Shown here: positions 29,409-40,416 of the stretch, piece by piece
Numbering within the stretch: the first letter of the stretch is position 1
How the letters are laid out: each line of letters opens with the position of its first letter
Made by a program: the position numbers and the translations under genes
The notes under the pieces: generated by a model
Seen by the model: the letters and a program-made list of their open reading frames with translations, nothing else
What the model was told of the DNA's origin: nothing
Database searches by the model: none
Assembly (NCBI GenBank): GCA_902609095.1
Contig: CACLQQ010000004.1
Span: forward strand, 1-64,000
Length of the DNA: 64,000 nt
Reading direction: 5' to 3'
Origin: an uncultured Bacteroidota bacterium
GTDB taxonomy: Bacteria; Bacteroidota; Bacteroidia; Chitinophagales; Saprospiraceae

Positions 29409-30433
29409 CTATAACCTAATTAAATAAAGAGTATTAATGACGACAAGGGTCAAAATCAAACCCAAAATGACCCCGTATAACAATTATCTTAACGTGTTAA
29501 ACTCGTTAGGTTTAATTGGTGGATCAAGTAATAGAATAAGCGGTGTGTTATTTTGAAGAGTTAATTCAGCAATGGCTAAATTTTCTTCAGCTTTCGCATA
29601 AGCAGTCATGAGACCAAGAGATTCTGTTGATAGTTTGCTTAATTGTTCTGAAGATGTATTTCTAAATGAATTTTGGTTTAGGTCTCTCAATCGTGTAATT
29701 TCACTTTCTTTAGCATCGTAACTTGAATAAATAGAGTCTTTTTTAGCCCTTATTATGTCATAAGAAGATCTTTGCTTCTCAACTGCTTTATCAAAATAAA
29801 AATTTTTGAGATTATCAAAGTGAGCATTTAAATATTGGATAGACAAATCTTCTGATAGTGATTCGAGACTCAATGTCATTATATAATGGTCTCGACCATA
29901 TTCCATTTGCAAGAGACCTCATTGGGTTTCTTGTCCATTTATAAGAGACTGTAATTGTTTTACACCGTAATTGTATTGATTCAGATCAAGGTCTTGTGAA
30001 AAATGACCCTCATAAGCTGTCCCTAAATTTTCTAACCAAGATTTATCAATATCATGAAGTCTGATAAGTTCTTCTGCAATATTATACTCCTTGCCGTCAA
30101 TCCAGTAGGTATGTTGTAGGACTTGTTCTAAAATATGCATAGAGCGGGCTATTTCTAATAGCTTATATATATTATATTTCCCAGAAGAGACTGGCAGTCC
30201 GAATCGTCCTATAATACTTGATATACCTGTTATAGACTGCCCTCCGTCATCACTGAGCATCAATGTTAATTCGGCTTGATAGGTGGGAGGCCTATTGCTA
30301 TTCCAAAACCATAATGCGATCAATGAGACAGCAAAAGAAATAGCGAGATTTTCCATGATTTAGCTAAGAGTTTGACATAGCTTTTTATGGCTTTAAGGAA
30401 ATCTTCTAGTTAGATTTCATCTTCAGGCCTCAT
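29409..30433 (-). pseudogene. Wzz-type polysaccharide chain-length regulator, broken
   Basis: The likely start is ATG 30433 (MRPEDEI) with TAA as codon 8. The frame resumes (EDFLKAIKSYVKLLAKSWK), shifts near 30350, then reads LIALWFWNSNRPPTYQAELTLML (first helix and the Wzz N-terminal motif) and a long helical periplasmic stretch. This is cut by TGA at 29919 (INGQETQ*GLLQ), continuing with the coiled-coil AVEKQRSSYDIIRAKKDS. The conserved LLDPPIKPNEFNTLR precedes TAA 29484 and then the second helix (LLYGVILGLILTLVVIN). About 340 codons, three stops and one frameshift. Confidence 0.82.
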
Positions 30434-30457
30434 GGTTTTCTTCTCCAACATTATTTA

Positions 30458-33400
30458 TCAATCTTTGTAGTTGAGGGAAGGGAACAAAAACTTTTCTGCA
30501 TTTAATATAGATACCCCTTTTCTGCCTGCATAATCTGTTACTTGATCTAATTCAATCTGCCCAAGAGCAAAATATTTTGAATCTGGATGACTCAAATAGT
30601 ATCCACTGACGGAAGCAGCAGGATACATAGCTAAGCTTTCAGTAAGAGAGATTCCAATTCGCTCACTTACATTTAACAAACTAAATATGGTTTCTTTTTG
30701 CGCATGGTCTGGACATGCAGGGTATCCTGGTGCAGGTCGAATCCCTCTATATTTCTCTTTGATGAGGTCTTCATTTTGATATTTGTTTTGTTCATAACCC
30801 CAAAATTCAGTGCGAACCATTTCATGAAGTTTTTCGGCAAATGCTTCGGCAAGTCTATCAGCTAGAGATTTAAGTAAAATGCTATTGTAGTCATCATGAG
30901 TTGTTTCAAATGCCTTTAATTTGTTCTCTATATTGAGCCCAGTTGTTACGGCAAAGGCTCCAATATAATCTTGGTTTTTGTTCTGTGGTGCAACAAAATC
31001 TGCTAGAGCGAGTTGGGGAATTTTCTTACTCTTTTTGCGTTGCTGTCGCAGGCCGAATAATCGGTATTCTTTAGATTTTTCTCTAATTATGATATCCTCT
31101 TCTTTACTATAGGCAGGAAATAAACCGTAAACTCCATTAGCTGTTATCCATGACTCATCCACAATTTTTTCTAACATTTCCTGCGCATCCTCAAAAAGCT
31201 TTTTAGCTTCAATACCGATGACTTTGTTTTTAAATATTTGAGGATATTTTCCTTTGAGTTGCCAACTACTAAAGAATGGGGACCAATCTATATATTCTAC
31301 GATCTTCTTTATATCATAGGATAATAGTTCATGCACTCCCAATTGATTTGGTTTAGGTGGAATATAATTATCCCAATCCAATTGTAATTTCTTTAGTCTT
31401 GCTTGTTCAATGGGAATATACTCTTTTTGGGTAGTAGATTTTAAGCGCTGGGTTCTTACTCTATCGTACTCTGCTCTTGTGTCTAAGATGTAGTCCGACT
31501 TAGCGTTTTCATTATTAGAGGTCAAAATACTTGCTACACCCACGCTCCGAGACGCATCCAAAACATGTACTGTTGCTCCTTTGTATACTGGGTCGATTTT
31601 TAGTGCAGTATGTGTCTTACTAGTAGTCGCACCTCCAATCAATAATGGAATATTCATTCCTCGTTCTTGCATCAAGCTGGCTATATTAACCATTTCATCT
31701 AGTGATGGTGTTATTAACCCACTTAAGCCTATGATATCTACTTGGTGCTTAACGGCTTCTTCTAATATTTTAGTAGCTGGAACCATAACACCGAGATCAA
31801 TGATCTCAAAGTTGTTACAAGCTAGTACGACTCCTACTATGTTTTTTCCAATGTCATGTACATCTCCTTTAACAGTTGCCAATAGAATTTTTCCTTTTGT
31901 TTGAATAACTCCATCTTTTTCTTCTTCAATGAATGGAGTTAGATAAGCTACTGCTTTCTTCATTACTCTGGCGCTCTTAACTACTTGAGGTAAGAACATT
32001 TTACCAGCTCCGAATAAATCTCCAACAACATTCATACCGTCCATTAATGGACCTTCAATAACCTTTAATGGTGAAGACAACTCTTCCATTGCTTCTTGAG
32101 CATCAGCATCGATGAATTTAGTAATACCTTTAACTAAAGCGTGTTCAATCCTTTTAGATACGCTATTCTCTCTCCATGATAAATCAACAACTTTTGCCTT
32201 TCCTGAGCCCTTGACATTTTCAGCATAATTGAGTAATCGATCTGTAGCATCAGGCCTTTTATTAAATATGACGTCTTCGATGAGATCTTTTAGTTCGATA
32301 GGAATCTCATCATATATTTCCATCATACCTGCATTTACAATTCCCATATCCATGCCTTTTTTAATGGCATGATATAAGAATACACTGTGCATGGCTTCTC
32401 GTACTTTGCTATTTCCTCGAAACGAGAAAGAAATATTACTTACACCACCACTTATTTTGACCCCGGGACATTTCTGTTTAATCTGCTCCATTGCCTCAAT
32501 AAAGTTAATGGCATAGTCATTATGCTCTTCAATACCAGTTGCAATAGCAAAGATATTTGGATCAAATATGATGTCCTTAGGATTAAATCCTACTTGATTG
32601 ACTAATATGTCATAAGCACGCACACAGATTTCCACCTTGCGTTCGGTCGTATCAGCCTGGCCTACTTCATCAAATGCCATAACTACTGCAGCAGCACCAT
32701 ATCTTTTGACGGTTTTGGCTTGTTGGATGAACGCCTCTTCTCCTTCTTTCATAGAGATGGAGTTGACAATACACTTACCTTGGACACATTTTAAGCCTTC
32801 TTCAATTACCTCAAATTTAGAAGAGTCTATCATTATTGGAAGCTTGGCAATCTCTGGCTCTGCCATCATTAGATTCAAGAATTCCTTCATCTCCTTTTTG
32901 GAGTCTAACAGGCCTTCATCCATATTAACATCAATAATCTGTGCTCCCCCTTCTACTTGATCTTGTGCTACAGTTAAGGCTTCTTCATAATTACCTTCTT
33001 TGATTAGTCGTGCGAATTTTCTTGATCCTGTTACATTAGTTCTTTCTCCTACATTAATAAAGTTGATATTATCTCTTGCGATAAGTGGTTCTAAACCACT
33101 GTAAGTGCTATACCTTCCTTCTAAATTATATATTCTAGGAGATATTCCGATTACATTATCAGCCATGACTTTGATATGGTCTGGAGTAGTCCCGCAACAA
33201 CCCCCTATGATATTAACAAGGCCTGATGAAGCATACTCTTTGATATATTCTCCCATTTCTGTGGCTCCCTGATCATATTCACCGAGTTCATTAGGAAGAC
33301 CTGCATTGGGGTAGGCGCTTACTGGACATTGTGCAATATTTGATAGGTCCTTAAGGAAGGGCGTTAGTTCTTGAGCCCCTAAGGCACAATTTAGACCAAC

Positions 33401-34120
33401 TGACATTAAAGGCATATGAGATACTGATATCCAAAAAGCTTCTACTGTTTGACCGCTTAGTGTACGTCCACTTGCATCAGTAATAGTACCTGATACCATG
33501 ATAGGCCATTCTTGACCCTTCTCTTCGTATAATAGATCAAGAGCAAAAAGAGCAGCTTTACAGTTCAATGTATCAAATACCGTTTCTATTAATAGGATAT
33601 CTGCTCCCCCATCTACTAAACCTCTAGCTTGTTCGAGATATGCTGAGACTAAATCATCAAAGCTTACTGCGCGATATCCTGGATCGTTAACATCTGGAGA
33701 GAGTGATGCTGTCCGATTAGTAGGGCCTAATGCTCCTGCAATATATCTTGGCTTTTCTGAAGAGTTATATTTTTCCGTAGCTCGTTTAGCTACTTCGGCA
33801 CTTAGTTTATTTAATTCATAACTCAAGTCCTCCATATCATAGTCAGCCTGCGAGATTTTATTTGCACTAAAAGTATTTGTCTCAATTATATCCGCCCCGG
33901 CTTCCAGGTAGGCTTCATGAATCTCCTGAATGATATGTGGCTGGGTAAGAGAAAGCACTTCATTATTACCCTTTATATCCATATGATATTCACTAAAACG
34001 ATCCCCTCTATAGTCTTTCTCTGACAGCTTATATCGCTGGATCATAGTACCCATGGCACCATCCATTACAAGAATCCGACCCTTTAATATCTCTTTTATT
34101 TCTATTTCACTATTGCTCAA
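30458..34120 (-). CDS. metH: Cobalamin-dependent methionine synthase
   Basis: A 1220-residue, complete MetH that transfers methyl from methyltetrahydrofolate to homocysteine via cobalamin. The domains in order are: homocysteine-binding ([14 protein letters not shown]; zinc ligands in GLNCALG and [11 protein letters not shown]), pterin-binding ([14 protein letters not shown]), B12-binding cap and Rossmann domain (DVHDIGKN, His axial ligand), and the activation domain ([14 protein letters not shown]). The start appears to be TTG at 34120, overlapping the TGA of the upstream Wzi-like pseudogene (TTGA), because no ATG precedes the conserved start. Length is normal. No B12-riboswitch can be placed upstream, where the pseudogene lies. 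Confidence 0.96.
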   Translation of the reverse strand: MSNSEIEIKEILKGRILVMDGAMGTMIQRYKLSEKDYRGDRFSEYHMDIKGNNEVLSLTQPHIIQEIHEAYLEAGADIIETNTFSANKISQADYDMEDLSYELNKLSAEVAKRATEKYNSSEKPRYIAGALGPTNRTASLSPDVNDPGYRAVSFDDLVSAYLEQARGLVDGGADILLIETVFDTLNCKAALFALDLLYEEKGQEWPIMVSGTITDASGRTLSGQTVEAFWISVSHMPLMSVGLNCALGAQELTPFLKDLSNIAQCPVSAYPNAGLPNELGEYDQGATEMGEYIKEYASSGLVNIIGGCCGTTPDHIKVMADNVIGISPRIYNLEGRYSTYSGLEPLIARDNINFINVGERTNVTGSRKFARLIKEGNYEEALTVAQDQVEGGAQIIDVNMDEGLLDSKKEMKEFLNLMMAEPEIAKLPIMIDSSKFEVIEEGLKCVQGKCIVNSISMKEGEEAFIQQAKTVKRYGAAAVVMAFDEVGQADTTERKVEICVRAYDILVNQVGFNPKDIIFDPNIFAIATGIEEHNDYAINFIEAMEQIKQKCPGVKISGGVSNISFSFRGNSKVREAMHSVFLYHAIKKGMDMGIVNAGMMEIYDEIPIELKDLIEDVIFNKRPDATDRLLNYAENVKGSGKAKVVDLSWRENSVSKRIEHALVKGITKFIDADAQEAMEELSSPLKVIEGPLMDGMNVVGDLFGAGKMFLPQVVKSARVMKKAVAYLTPFIEEEKDGVIQTKGKILLATVKGDVHDIGKNIVGVVLACNNFEIIDLGVMVPATKILEEAVKHQVDIIGLSGLITPSLDEMVNIASLMQERGMNIPLLIGGATTSKTHTALKIDPVYKGATVHVLDASRSVGVASILTSNNENAKSDYILDTRAEYDRVRTQRLKSTTQKEYIPIEQARLKKLQLDWDNYIPPKPNQLGVHELLSYDIKKIVEYIDWSPFFSSWQLKGKYPQIFKNKVIGIEAKKLFEDAQEMLEKIVDESWITANGVYGLFPAYSKEEDIIIREKSKEYRLFGLRQQRKKSKKIPQLALADFVAPQNKNQDYIGAFAVTTGLNIENKLKAFETTHDDYNSILLKSLADRLAEAFAEKLHEMVRTEFWGYEQNKYQNEDLIKEKYRGIRPAPGYPACPDHAQKETIFSLLNVSERIGISLTESLAMYPAASVSGYYLSHPDSKYFALGQIELDQVTDYAGRKGVSILNAEKFLFPSLNYKD

Positions 34121-35690
34121 TAGTCAATTCTTTTATTAAACATGTTAACCGACACTTCAAAACTGATATAACTGGTTTTATCATTTAGAGTTGTGTTTTC
34201 ACTTGTTTGATTTCGGTACAAATATCGTAATTCAGCGTAGTACCCTGGGAATAGTTCGTAAGACACGCTCAATGCCAATATTTTCTGTGGTGCTATCTCC
34301 ATAATTGGATGTTAATATCCTGGTGGATAATTTGACATCAGAACTGGGATGGTATGTTATTTCAAAAATTATTTCATTGAAATTAGCCCCCAATGGGTGT
34401 GCTAAGGCTTGATTGAAATAAGAATAGCTAGTTAAGACATTTCCTGTCTCATCCGCTACCCTTTGAGAATAGGTATAGGGTATAGCTGTATTAAACTCTA
34501 ATTGTAAGTCTAAACGATAAATATTAAAGAGATCATAATGTTTTACACCAAGCTGGTAGGCAATCTTATTTCTCCACCAACCATTACCAGCAAATATCTG
34601 ATCTGATCTAAACTCATCTAACATTAGTTGTCCATAAGATTTGGTACCATCTACGGGTATATAAGAAAGATTGAGACCAATGAGGACATTATCAGGACTA
34701 TCTAAGAATTGTTCTATCGTTCTATAAAGAGTTACTGGATTAAGATATTGTATTTCGAATTGATTGTTTCTACTAAATACTACTGCCTCATAAACGCCTA
34801 TACTAATCCTTGAAGAAGGTTTAAAATGTAAGTAGTTTGCCACCATGTATTTTTTAGGAAGAAGGTTGTCAACTTCGTTTTGAGTACTGCTTATGGAGCT
34901 AACTCAGTAAAAAGGTTTTGATAGTGGAACTTCCACACATTTGTATTGAGCTTTAAGGTATAAGTAATTGTGGCTGTAGTCGCTGAGCAACAATGATCTA
35001 TAACCGTCGTCGATGAAATTGTTCTCGAAGCTTAGTTGGAGATTGATAGATTTAGAAATTTTAAGATCAGTACATCCTTTAGCGTTAAGATGATCCCACC
35101 CATTAAAGGAGGTAATAATATTGCTTTGATAGCCTTTATAAAACCCTTGTCCTGAAATCTCTCCCCATCTATTAATTCTCTGATTTACAGTAGGTAAGAA
35201 CTCTCATTGATTTTCATAGATCACGCTGTAAAAGTATATTTTGTGATCTATGGATCCTTTTATTTTGAGCCCTCTGATATTTTGATTTATGGCATTTCCA
35301 GAGCTGCTACCTCCTTGGATGTTTAATATCGGATTGACTTTTAATTCGAAGTCATCTGTGCTGACTCGGAATAGATGATATGGCACTCTATAAGAAGCTC
35401 CCCAAAACCCACTCCTATTTTTAGTATCCTCACGTTTAGTATTTTTATATACGGATTGATTTCATCGTATTCTCCATTGAATTTTTTCAACTGTTCTTGA
35501 TCGGAATTAGAGAATATTGATAATGAATCCAAAACATCTATGTAAACAAGAGAGTCTGTATATCTAATAGCTGTATAAGGCGAAAAATCATTAGGATGAA
35601 TTGCTGAATTCGGTCAATTGTGTGAAACTGGTTGGGGTTGTAATCCAAAAAGCTAATCTAAGTAAAACAGAATGTGATAGTGTGAAATAG
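34117..35690 (-). pseudogene. RemB/Wzi-like outer-membrane capsule-assembly protein, broken
   Basis: Fragments in several frames line up as one beta-barrel protein: NSAIHPNDFSPYTAIRYTDS, TKREDTKNRSGFWGASYRV, VSTDDFELKVNPILNIQGG, YSVIYENQ (stop), LNAKGCTDLKI, YLYLKAQYK (stop), YMVANYLHFKPSS, YLNPVTLYRTIEQFLDSPDNVLIGLNLSY, QLMLDEF, and a C-terminal strand ending FNKRIDY. The NPVTLYR...QLMLDEF core is typical of Wzi-family capsule-attachment proteins and the gliding protein RemB. At least five lesions; the 5' end (about 35600-35690) is uncertain. It fits the lost polysaccharide pathway. The 3' end overlaps the metH start codon. Confidence 0.72.
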
Positions 35691-35716
35691 AAGTAAATTA
35701 GATGCCCCTGTTTTTA

Positions 35717-36781
35717 TCACACGGTAAAGTTAAGTAGGTATTGGTGTACAGCTTGGTCAAAGTTATCAGAAGTATCATTTAGAAACTCAACTTTAATCGG
35801 TAAAACATAGATATCAATATTGTTATCAATTAGAAATGCGTGATGTAGAGCAAGTCTTGTAGCATCTTTTTCGGTTGTAAGAATTACCTTATTTTGATCT
35901 TGAATTTTGATATATGTATTAGCTAATACTGAGATCTCATGAGCACTAAAAAAATGATGGTCTTCAAATGAAAATGCTGTAACTTCATTAATCTGAGTAT
36001 ATAGATATTCTAATAGGTAATCTGTAGAAGCAATAGCTGTCACTAATATGGCTTGATTGAACTCCTCTAATGTAATACGGCTTCCATTGAACATATGATA
36101 TGGTCTCTCATAGCAATATTTGCTGAAGTATATTTCTTGATATACTTCTGGCTCTATTTCACTTGTGATAGAGCTGATCTCTGCATTATCTAAGTGAGAT
36201 GGGCATTTACTGACTATGATAATATCTGCTCTAGAAGAAGCTTGAGGCCATTCTCTCAACCTGCCAGTAGGCATAAGGAAATCTTTATAATAAGGTTTAC
36301 TATAGTCGGTGATCAGGATATTTAGTCCTGGAGTGACACTTCTATGTTGATAGCTATCATCTAAGATAAGTGCTTGAATATTCGGCTTTTCGGACAATAG
36401 ATATGGAATACCTAAAGATCGACTTTCAGATACTGCAATATGTATATCTGGATATTTTAGTGAGAACTGTTTAGGTTCGTCTCCCACAATTAGAGCACTC
36501 GCATTTTGAGTTACCATTCTATACCCTTTACTCTTACGATTATATCCACGACTCATGACTCCAATCTCGAGATAAGGTTTAAGTAACTCAATTAGATACT
36601 CGACATGAGGTGTTTTACCAGATCCTCCTATAGCTAGGTTACCTATGCCTATAACTGGAATGTTAAATTCTATAGATCTCAGAAGATTGCTACGGTAGAG
36701 AAGATCTCTCATTAATACCCCAAGACCAAAGAGTATGGTTAAAGGGAATAACAAGGCCCTAAATATATATGCCCTAACCAC
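35717..36781 (-). CDS. lpxK: Tetraacyldisaccharide 4'-kinase
   Basis: LpxK phosphorylates the lipid A disaccharide at the 4' position on the inner membrane. The 354-residue product has an N-terminal helix and the P-loop IGNLAIGGSGKTPHVEYL (about residues 44-60), GVMSRGYNRKSKGY, and ILDDSYQHRSV. Length is normal. It follows the DUF2851 pseudogene after 1 base. Lipid A synthesis therefore looks kept while polymer assembly is lost. Confidence 0.93.
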   Translation of the reverse strand: MVRAYIFRALLFPLTILFGLGVLMRDLLYRSNLLRSIEFNIPVIGIGNLAIGGSGKTPHVEYLIELLKPYLEIGVMSRGYNRKSKGYRMVTQNASALIVGDEPKQFSLKYPDIHIAVSESRSLGIPYLLSEKPNIQALILDDSYQHRSVTPGLNILITDYSKPYYKDFLMPTGRLREWPQASSRADIIIVSKCPSHLDNAEISSITSEIEPEVYQEIYFSKYCYERPYHMFNGSRITLEEFNQAILVTAIASTDYLLEYLYTQINEVTAFSFEDHHFFSAHEISVLANTYIKIQDQNKVILTTEKDATRLALHHAFLIDNNIDIYVLPIKVEFLNDTSDNFDQAVHQYLLNFTV

Positions 36782-36782
36782 G

Positions 36783-38041
36783 CTAAATTTGTTTAAAAAC
36801 GTGATGTCCTATTGGACAAGCTAAACACTTTTTATTGCTGCAGTGATTCTTCTTTTGATGTAATAGTGATTGTCTACTAGCAGCATTTTGAGAATTTAGA
36901 CCTAGTTGCTCCCATTTTTTGAGAATGGCATTAGATTCTAATAACTCAATCGCACCATTCTTAAAATTTTCATTCTTATGATCGACTCCGTAGGCATATT
37001 TTAGATGAGCAATTGTGTTAATAAGGATAGAGTGAATTTTATGAAATCCGATTGATTTTTTAATAGGTTTGGATTCAGCATCAAATTTATAGTGTCTATA
37101 CCAAAAGCCTGAATCAATGCTTATTTCGAATCTATCGATAAGTGATTTGTGGTCATCACTGAAAATGAACTGATCAAGTCTTGAGTTTGAAATCAAGAAC
37201 TTTGCGAGTTGTGCTATTCGTATAGTTGGAAATCCTGATGGCCTCATTCTAATAAACTTCCATTCAATAGGCCTCATGTTCCTAAGACCATATTTCTTCT
37301 GATAGAAGTGAAAATGATTTTTAAGATGCTTAAAACAATCTCCATCTCCTTCGTGATCAAGAAAGCCAGTAGTGCCGTAAAGTAGGCTTTCTGTAATTTC
37401 AATTGAGTCTTTGTGTTTTTGGATGATTTTATGAGGAATGAGTATGCTAAGTTTTAGAAATGAATCAGCATTAACACTAAGTCCAAAAGACAAAAGTAGT
37501 CTCTGATAGATGATTTCCTGCCAATCATTATTATTTATAGATAATGCCGAGAGTATCCTATTGGATTTAATTGTTAACCTTTCAGCCAATATCTTGTCTA
37601 TAGTACTTGATATGGTGATATCATTAACTGAAGATAACCAGGACTCACATTGTAACCATTTAGGATTATTACGTAAGATTTGATAAGCGTTATATATCGA
37701 AGACTTGATGTGTGATTTTAGTTCTAAAGTCGGGACTGGCTGTTTTTCAATTAATACTGTTTTATTGTGATTGAACACAACATGCAAGATCACATTTTTA
37801 TATGCAGGATCATTCTCATGTTTATGTATATACCATTCTGAGGACTTTATATGCATTTCAATATGACTGTGCCAAACTGTATAAATTTACTACTTGCATT
37901 TAGAAAGTCGGGTCCTGCATTTGGATTAGATGTACCGAAACTTAGTAATTCTAAAGTCTCTCCAGCTGTTGTCTCAAGATTTAGAAAATTGAAATTCTTA
38001 ACTTTCCAGATATAATGGATAAAGTCTTCTGAAATAGCAAT
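36783..38041 (-). pseudogene. DUF2851 family protein, frameshifted near the N terminus
   Basis: The 357-codon ORF (36783-37856) begins inside the family at IEMHIKSSEWYIHKHENDP. The missing N terminus is present just upstream in another frame (EDFIHYIWKVKNFNF, GTSNPNAGPDFLNAS), and a single indel near 37880 separates them. No in-frame ATG precedes EDFIHYIW, so the start codon may also be altered. The C-terminal cysteine cluster (CSNKKCLACPIGHHVF) is intact. DUF2851 proteins are widespread in Bacteroidota; function unknown. Translation from the internal ATG 37856 might still give a product, so it could be partly functional. Position between folA and lpxK suggests an operon. Confidence 0.72.
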
Positions 38042-38047
38042 ATTAAC

Positions 38048-38542
38048 TTACAACCCTCTTTCATATATCTTAAAGGTATATGAATATTGGTTTTTATGAT
38101 TCGCTTTGTGAGCTTCTGTAAATGTTAAGTTATAGGAGTTATAGTCTAATTTTGGGAAATACGTGTCTCCTTTTGGACTCGCATCTACCTCTGTGAGATA
38201 TAATCTATTCCACAATCCTTTGGTCTGTTCATATATTTTACCTCCTCCAAGTATGAAAACTTCAGATTCACCTTGTTGATAAGCATATGCCAGAGCCTTA
38301 TCTATGCTATATCGAATGATCACATCACTGTGATAATATCCTTTATCCCTGGTTACCACGATATGAATTCTTTCTTTGAGTAAACCAGGGAGGGATTCAA
38401 AGGATTTGCGACCCATGATAATGTGTCGATTGAGCGTGTTAGATTTAAACCACTTCAGATCACCTGGCAATCGCCATGGCAGGTCATTGTCTTTTCCTAT
38501 GACATTATTTTTTCCTTTGGCAACTATTGCTGATATGATCAT
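38048..38542 (-). CDS. folA: Dihydrofolate reductase
   Basis: The 164-residue enzyme reduces dihydrofolate to tetrahydrofolate with NADPH. Motifs: IVAKGKNNVIGKDNDLPWRLPGDLKWFK (the active-site Asp/Glu and Pro-Trp), IMGRKSFESLPG, and VFILGGGKIYEQ (NADPH loop). Length is typical. It lies 11 bases after mrdA, at the end of the mre cluster, in the place where many Bacteroidota carry rodA. Confidence 0.95.
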   Translation of the reverse strand: MIISAIVAKGKNNVIGKDNDLPWRLPGDLKWFKSNTLNRHIIMGRKSFESLPGLLKERIHIVVTRDKGYYHSDVIIRYSIDKALAYAYQQGESEVFILGGGKIYEQTKGLWNRLYLTEVDASPKGDTYFPKLDYNSYNLTFTEAHKANHKNQYSYTFKIYERGL

Positions 38543-38553
38543 ATATCTATGAG

Positions 38554-40395
38554 TTATAGATTAAGTAAATCAGCCTCAACTATACTTTGTTCAAGTTTAG
38601 ATCTCCGTCTATCAATTTCAGTATTAATATATTTCTCTATTAATAAACCTGAAATTGGAGCTGCATAGGTGCCACCACCACCAGCATTTTCAATAAATAC
38701 CGCAAGGGCTATTTTGGGGTTATCAACAGGGGCAAAGGCGAAAAAGACTGAATGATCTATGCCCTGAGGATTCTGCGATGTTCCTGTTTTACCTGCTATT
38801 CTAATTCCTGGAACATAGGCTCGATCTCCAGATCCGCTATCAACCACCCTTTCCATACCTTCTATTACCGGTTTAAAAAGGAATGAGTCAATACCCACAA
38901 AATTGTCTTCAGTAAATCGTTCGTCAATACCTTTTTGATCAATGTCTTTAATTATATGTGGGATGTGATAAGAACCCCTATTGGCCAATATTGCTGCCAG
39001 ATTAGCCATTTGAATAGTGGTAAGCTGCAATTCGCCTTGTCCTATGCCAAGTGAGAGTATATAGGTTGATCGCCAACATTGATTGCATTTGTATTGATCA
39101 TTGTAAAAGGATGTCGTAGGAATGAAACCATCAATCTCTTCGTTAAGATCTATTCCTAACTTACTGCCTAAACCAAATTTTTCTAAGTATGAATTCAAAA
39201 GATCAAGACCCTTACCAGGAGTTCTGTAACCATAATGGTTGATGAAGTCTCTCATCATTTGGTAGAAATAAGTATTGCAAGAGTATTGTAAGGCGGTCTG
39301 TATATTTTTTGGTCTAGGATGATTCCTACACCCTTGAATAAATCCTTTCTTTTCATTGATGACATATTCTCCAGAACAAGTCATTGATTTAGTCGGATAA
39401 GTTATGCCTTCTTGCATAGCTATTAATCCTAAGATAGGTTTAAATATTGAACCAGGAGGATATTTCGCTTGGATTGACCTATCCATTAAAGGTCGATGTA
39501 GTGTATCTGATAATAAACTCAAGTATGTTTCAGAGCGAGTTTTACCAAAAGAAAGACTATTTGGATCATAACCTGGACTACTAGCCATTGTTAGTATTTC
39601 TCCAGTATTTGGTTCGATAGCAACTATACTCCCTCTCTTATTTTGTAATAGGTATTCAGCATAAAGCTGCAAACCTATATCTATACTCGACTTTAATTTA
39701 AATCCACTTTGGGCAACCGAGTCGTTTCGGCCGAATTGGTATTCTTCTATTCCTTGACCAAAATTATCTTTTAGAAGGTATTCGACTCCTTTAGAACCTC
39801 TTAAGAAACTGTCATAATATCTTTCTATTCCACTTGCACCTTTGGTATCACCAATTTCAAAAGCGTCATTAGATTCTATCTCTTGAGGATTTACTTCACT
39901 TACATGACCTAGCATATGACTTCCCGCGGCATGAGGGTACGATCGTCTACTTTTAATCATAGGATAAAATCCAGGAAATTTATGGAGATGTTCTTGAAAT
40001 TGAGAATAAGTTATAGGGCTGATATTCTCTAATAATGTGAAGGGTAAATGCTTTCTAAAATATCTACGGGACATGGCCACTTCGAGAGCTTGATCAAATT
40101 CTGTCGATTCTAAACTTAGGAGTTTACAAAACTCTTCTTTATCAAAATCATCTGGGATTTCATTATATATTATCTCAAGTTGATAGGTAGGCTCATTGAC
40201 AACAATGAGCTGGTCGTTTCTATCCACGATTACACCTCTTGATGGCTTTATAGTCTTTTTTATAAGTGTTCTATTTTCTGCTTTTAGACTATAGTCACTA
40301 TCTATGATTTGATGATTGAAAAGATTTGCTACAAGTACCCCTGAACCAAGGAAAAATAAGATGAGTATAATTTTATATCGTTCCTTGTGCTCCAT
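38554..40395 (-). CDS. mrdA: Penicillin-binding protein 2 (elongation transpeptidase)
   Basis: The 613-residue PBP2 crosslinks lateral-wall peptidoglycan in the Rod complex. It has an N-terminal membrane anchor, a dimerisation/pedestal domain (RGVIVDRNDQLI) and the transpeptidase domain: the SxxK motif in PPGSIFKPI, the SxN motif in YSCNTYFY, and KTG in AGKTGTSQNP. It follows mreD after 20 bases and precedes folA. The gene is clean. Confidence 0.95.
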   Translation of the reverse strand: MEHKERYKIILILFFLGSGVLVANLFNHQIIDSDYSLKAENRTLIKKTIKPSRGVIVDRNDQLIVVNEPTYQLEIIYNEIPDDFDKEEFCKLLSLESTEFDQALEVAMSRRYFRKHLPFTLLENISPITYSQFQEHLHKFPGFYPMIKSRRSYPHAAGSHMLGHVSEVNPQEIESNDAFEIGDTKGASGIERYYDSFLRGSKGVEYLLKDNFGQGIEEYQFGRNDSVAQSGFKLKSSIDIGLQLYAEYLLQNKRGSIVAIEPNTGEILTMASSPGYDPNSLSFGKTRSETYLSLLSDTLHRPLMDRSIQAKYPPGSIFKPILGLIAMQEGITYPTKSMTCSGEYVINEKKGFIQGCRNHPRPKNIQTALQYSCNTYFYQMMRDFINHYGYRTPGKGLDLLNSYLEKFGLGSKLGIDLNEEIDGFIPTTSFYNDQYKCNQCWRSTYILSLGIGQGELQLTTIQMANLAAILANRGSYHIPHIIKDIDQKGIDERFTEDNFVGIDSFLFKPVIEGMERVVDSGSGDRAYVPGIRIAGKTGTSQNPQGIDHSVFFAFAPVDNPKIALAVFIENAGGGGTYAAPISGLLIEKYINTEIDRRRSKLEQSIVEADLLNL

Positions 40396-40416
40396 AGAAA
40401 CTAAAGATATTTCAAT

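Noticed and set aside
2198-30433. Reassigned stop codon (for example TAG or TGA read as an amino acid)
   Set aside because: All three stops (TAA, TAG, TGA) occur as internal lesions, frameshifts are also present, catalytic residues are lost, and intact housekeeping genes contain no internal stops.
30357-30457. B12 riboswitch before metH or Wzz
   Set aside because: The region encodes the Wzz N terminus and is on the downstream side of metH; no cobalamin-box-like sequence was seen.
31581-31904. Plus-strand ORF of 107 aa opposite metH
   Set aside because: Antisense shadow of a conserved gene; the same holds for the other long antisense ORFs in metH, mreB and metG.
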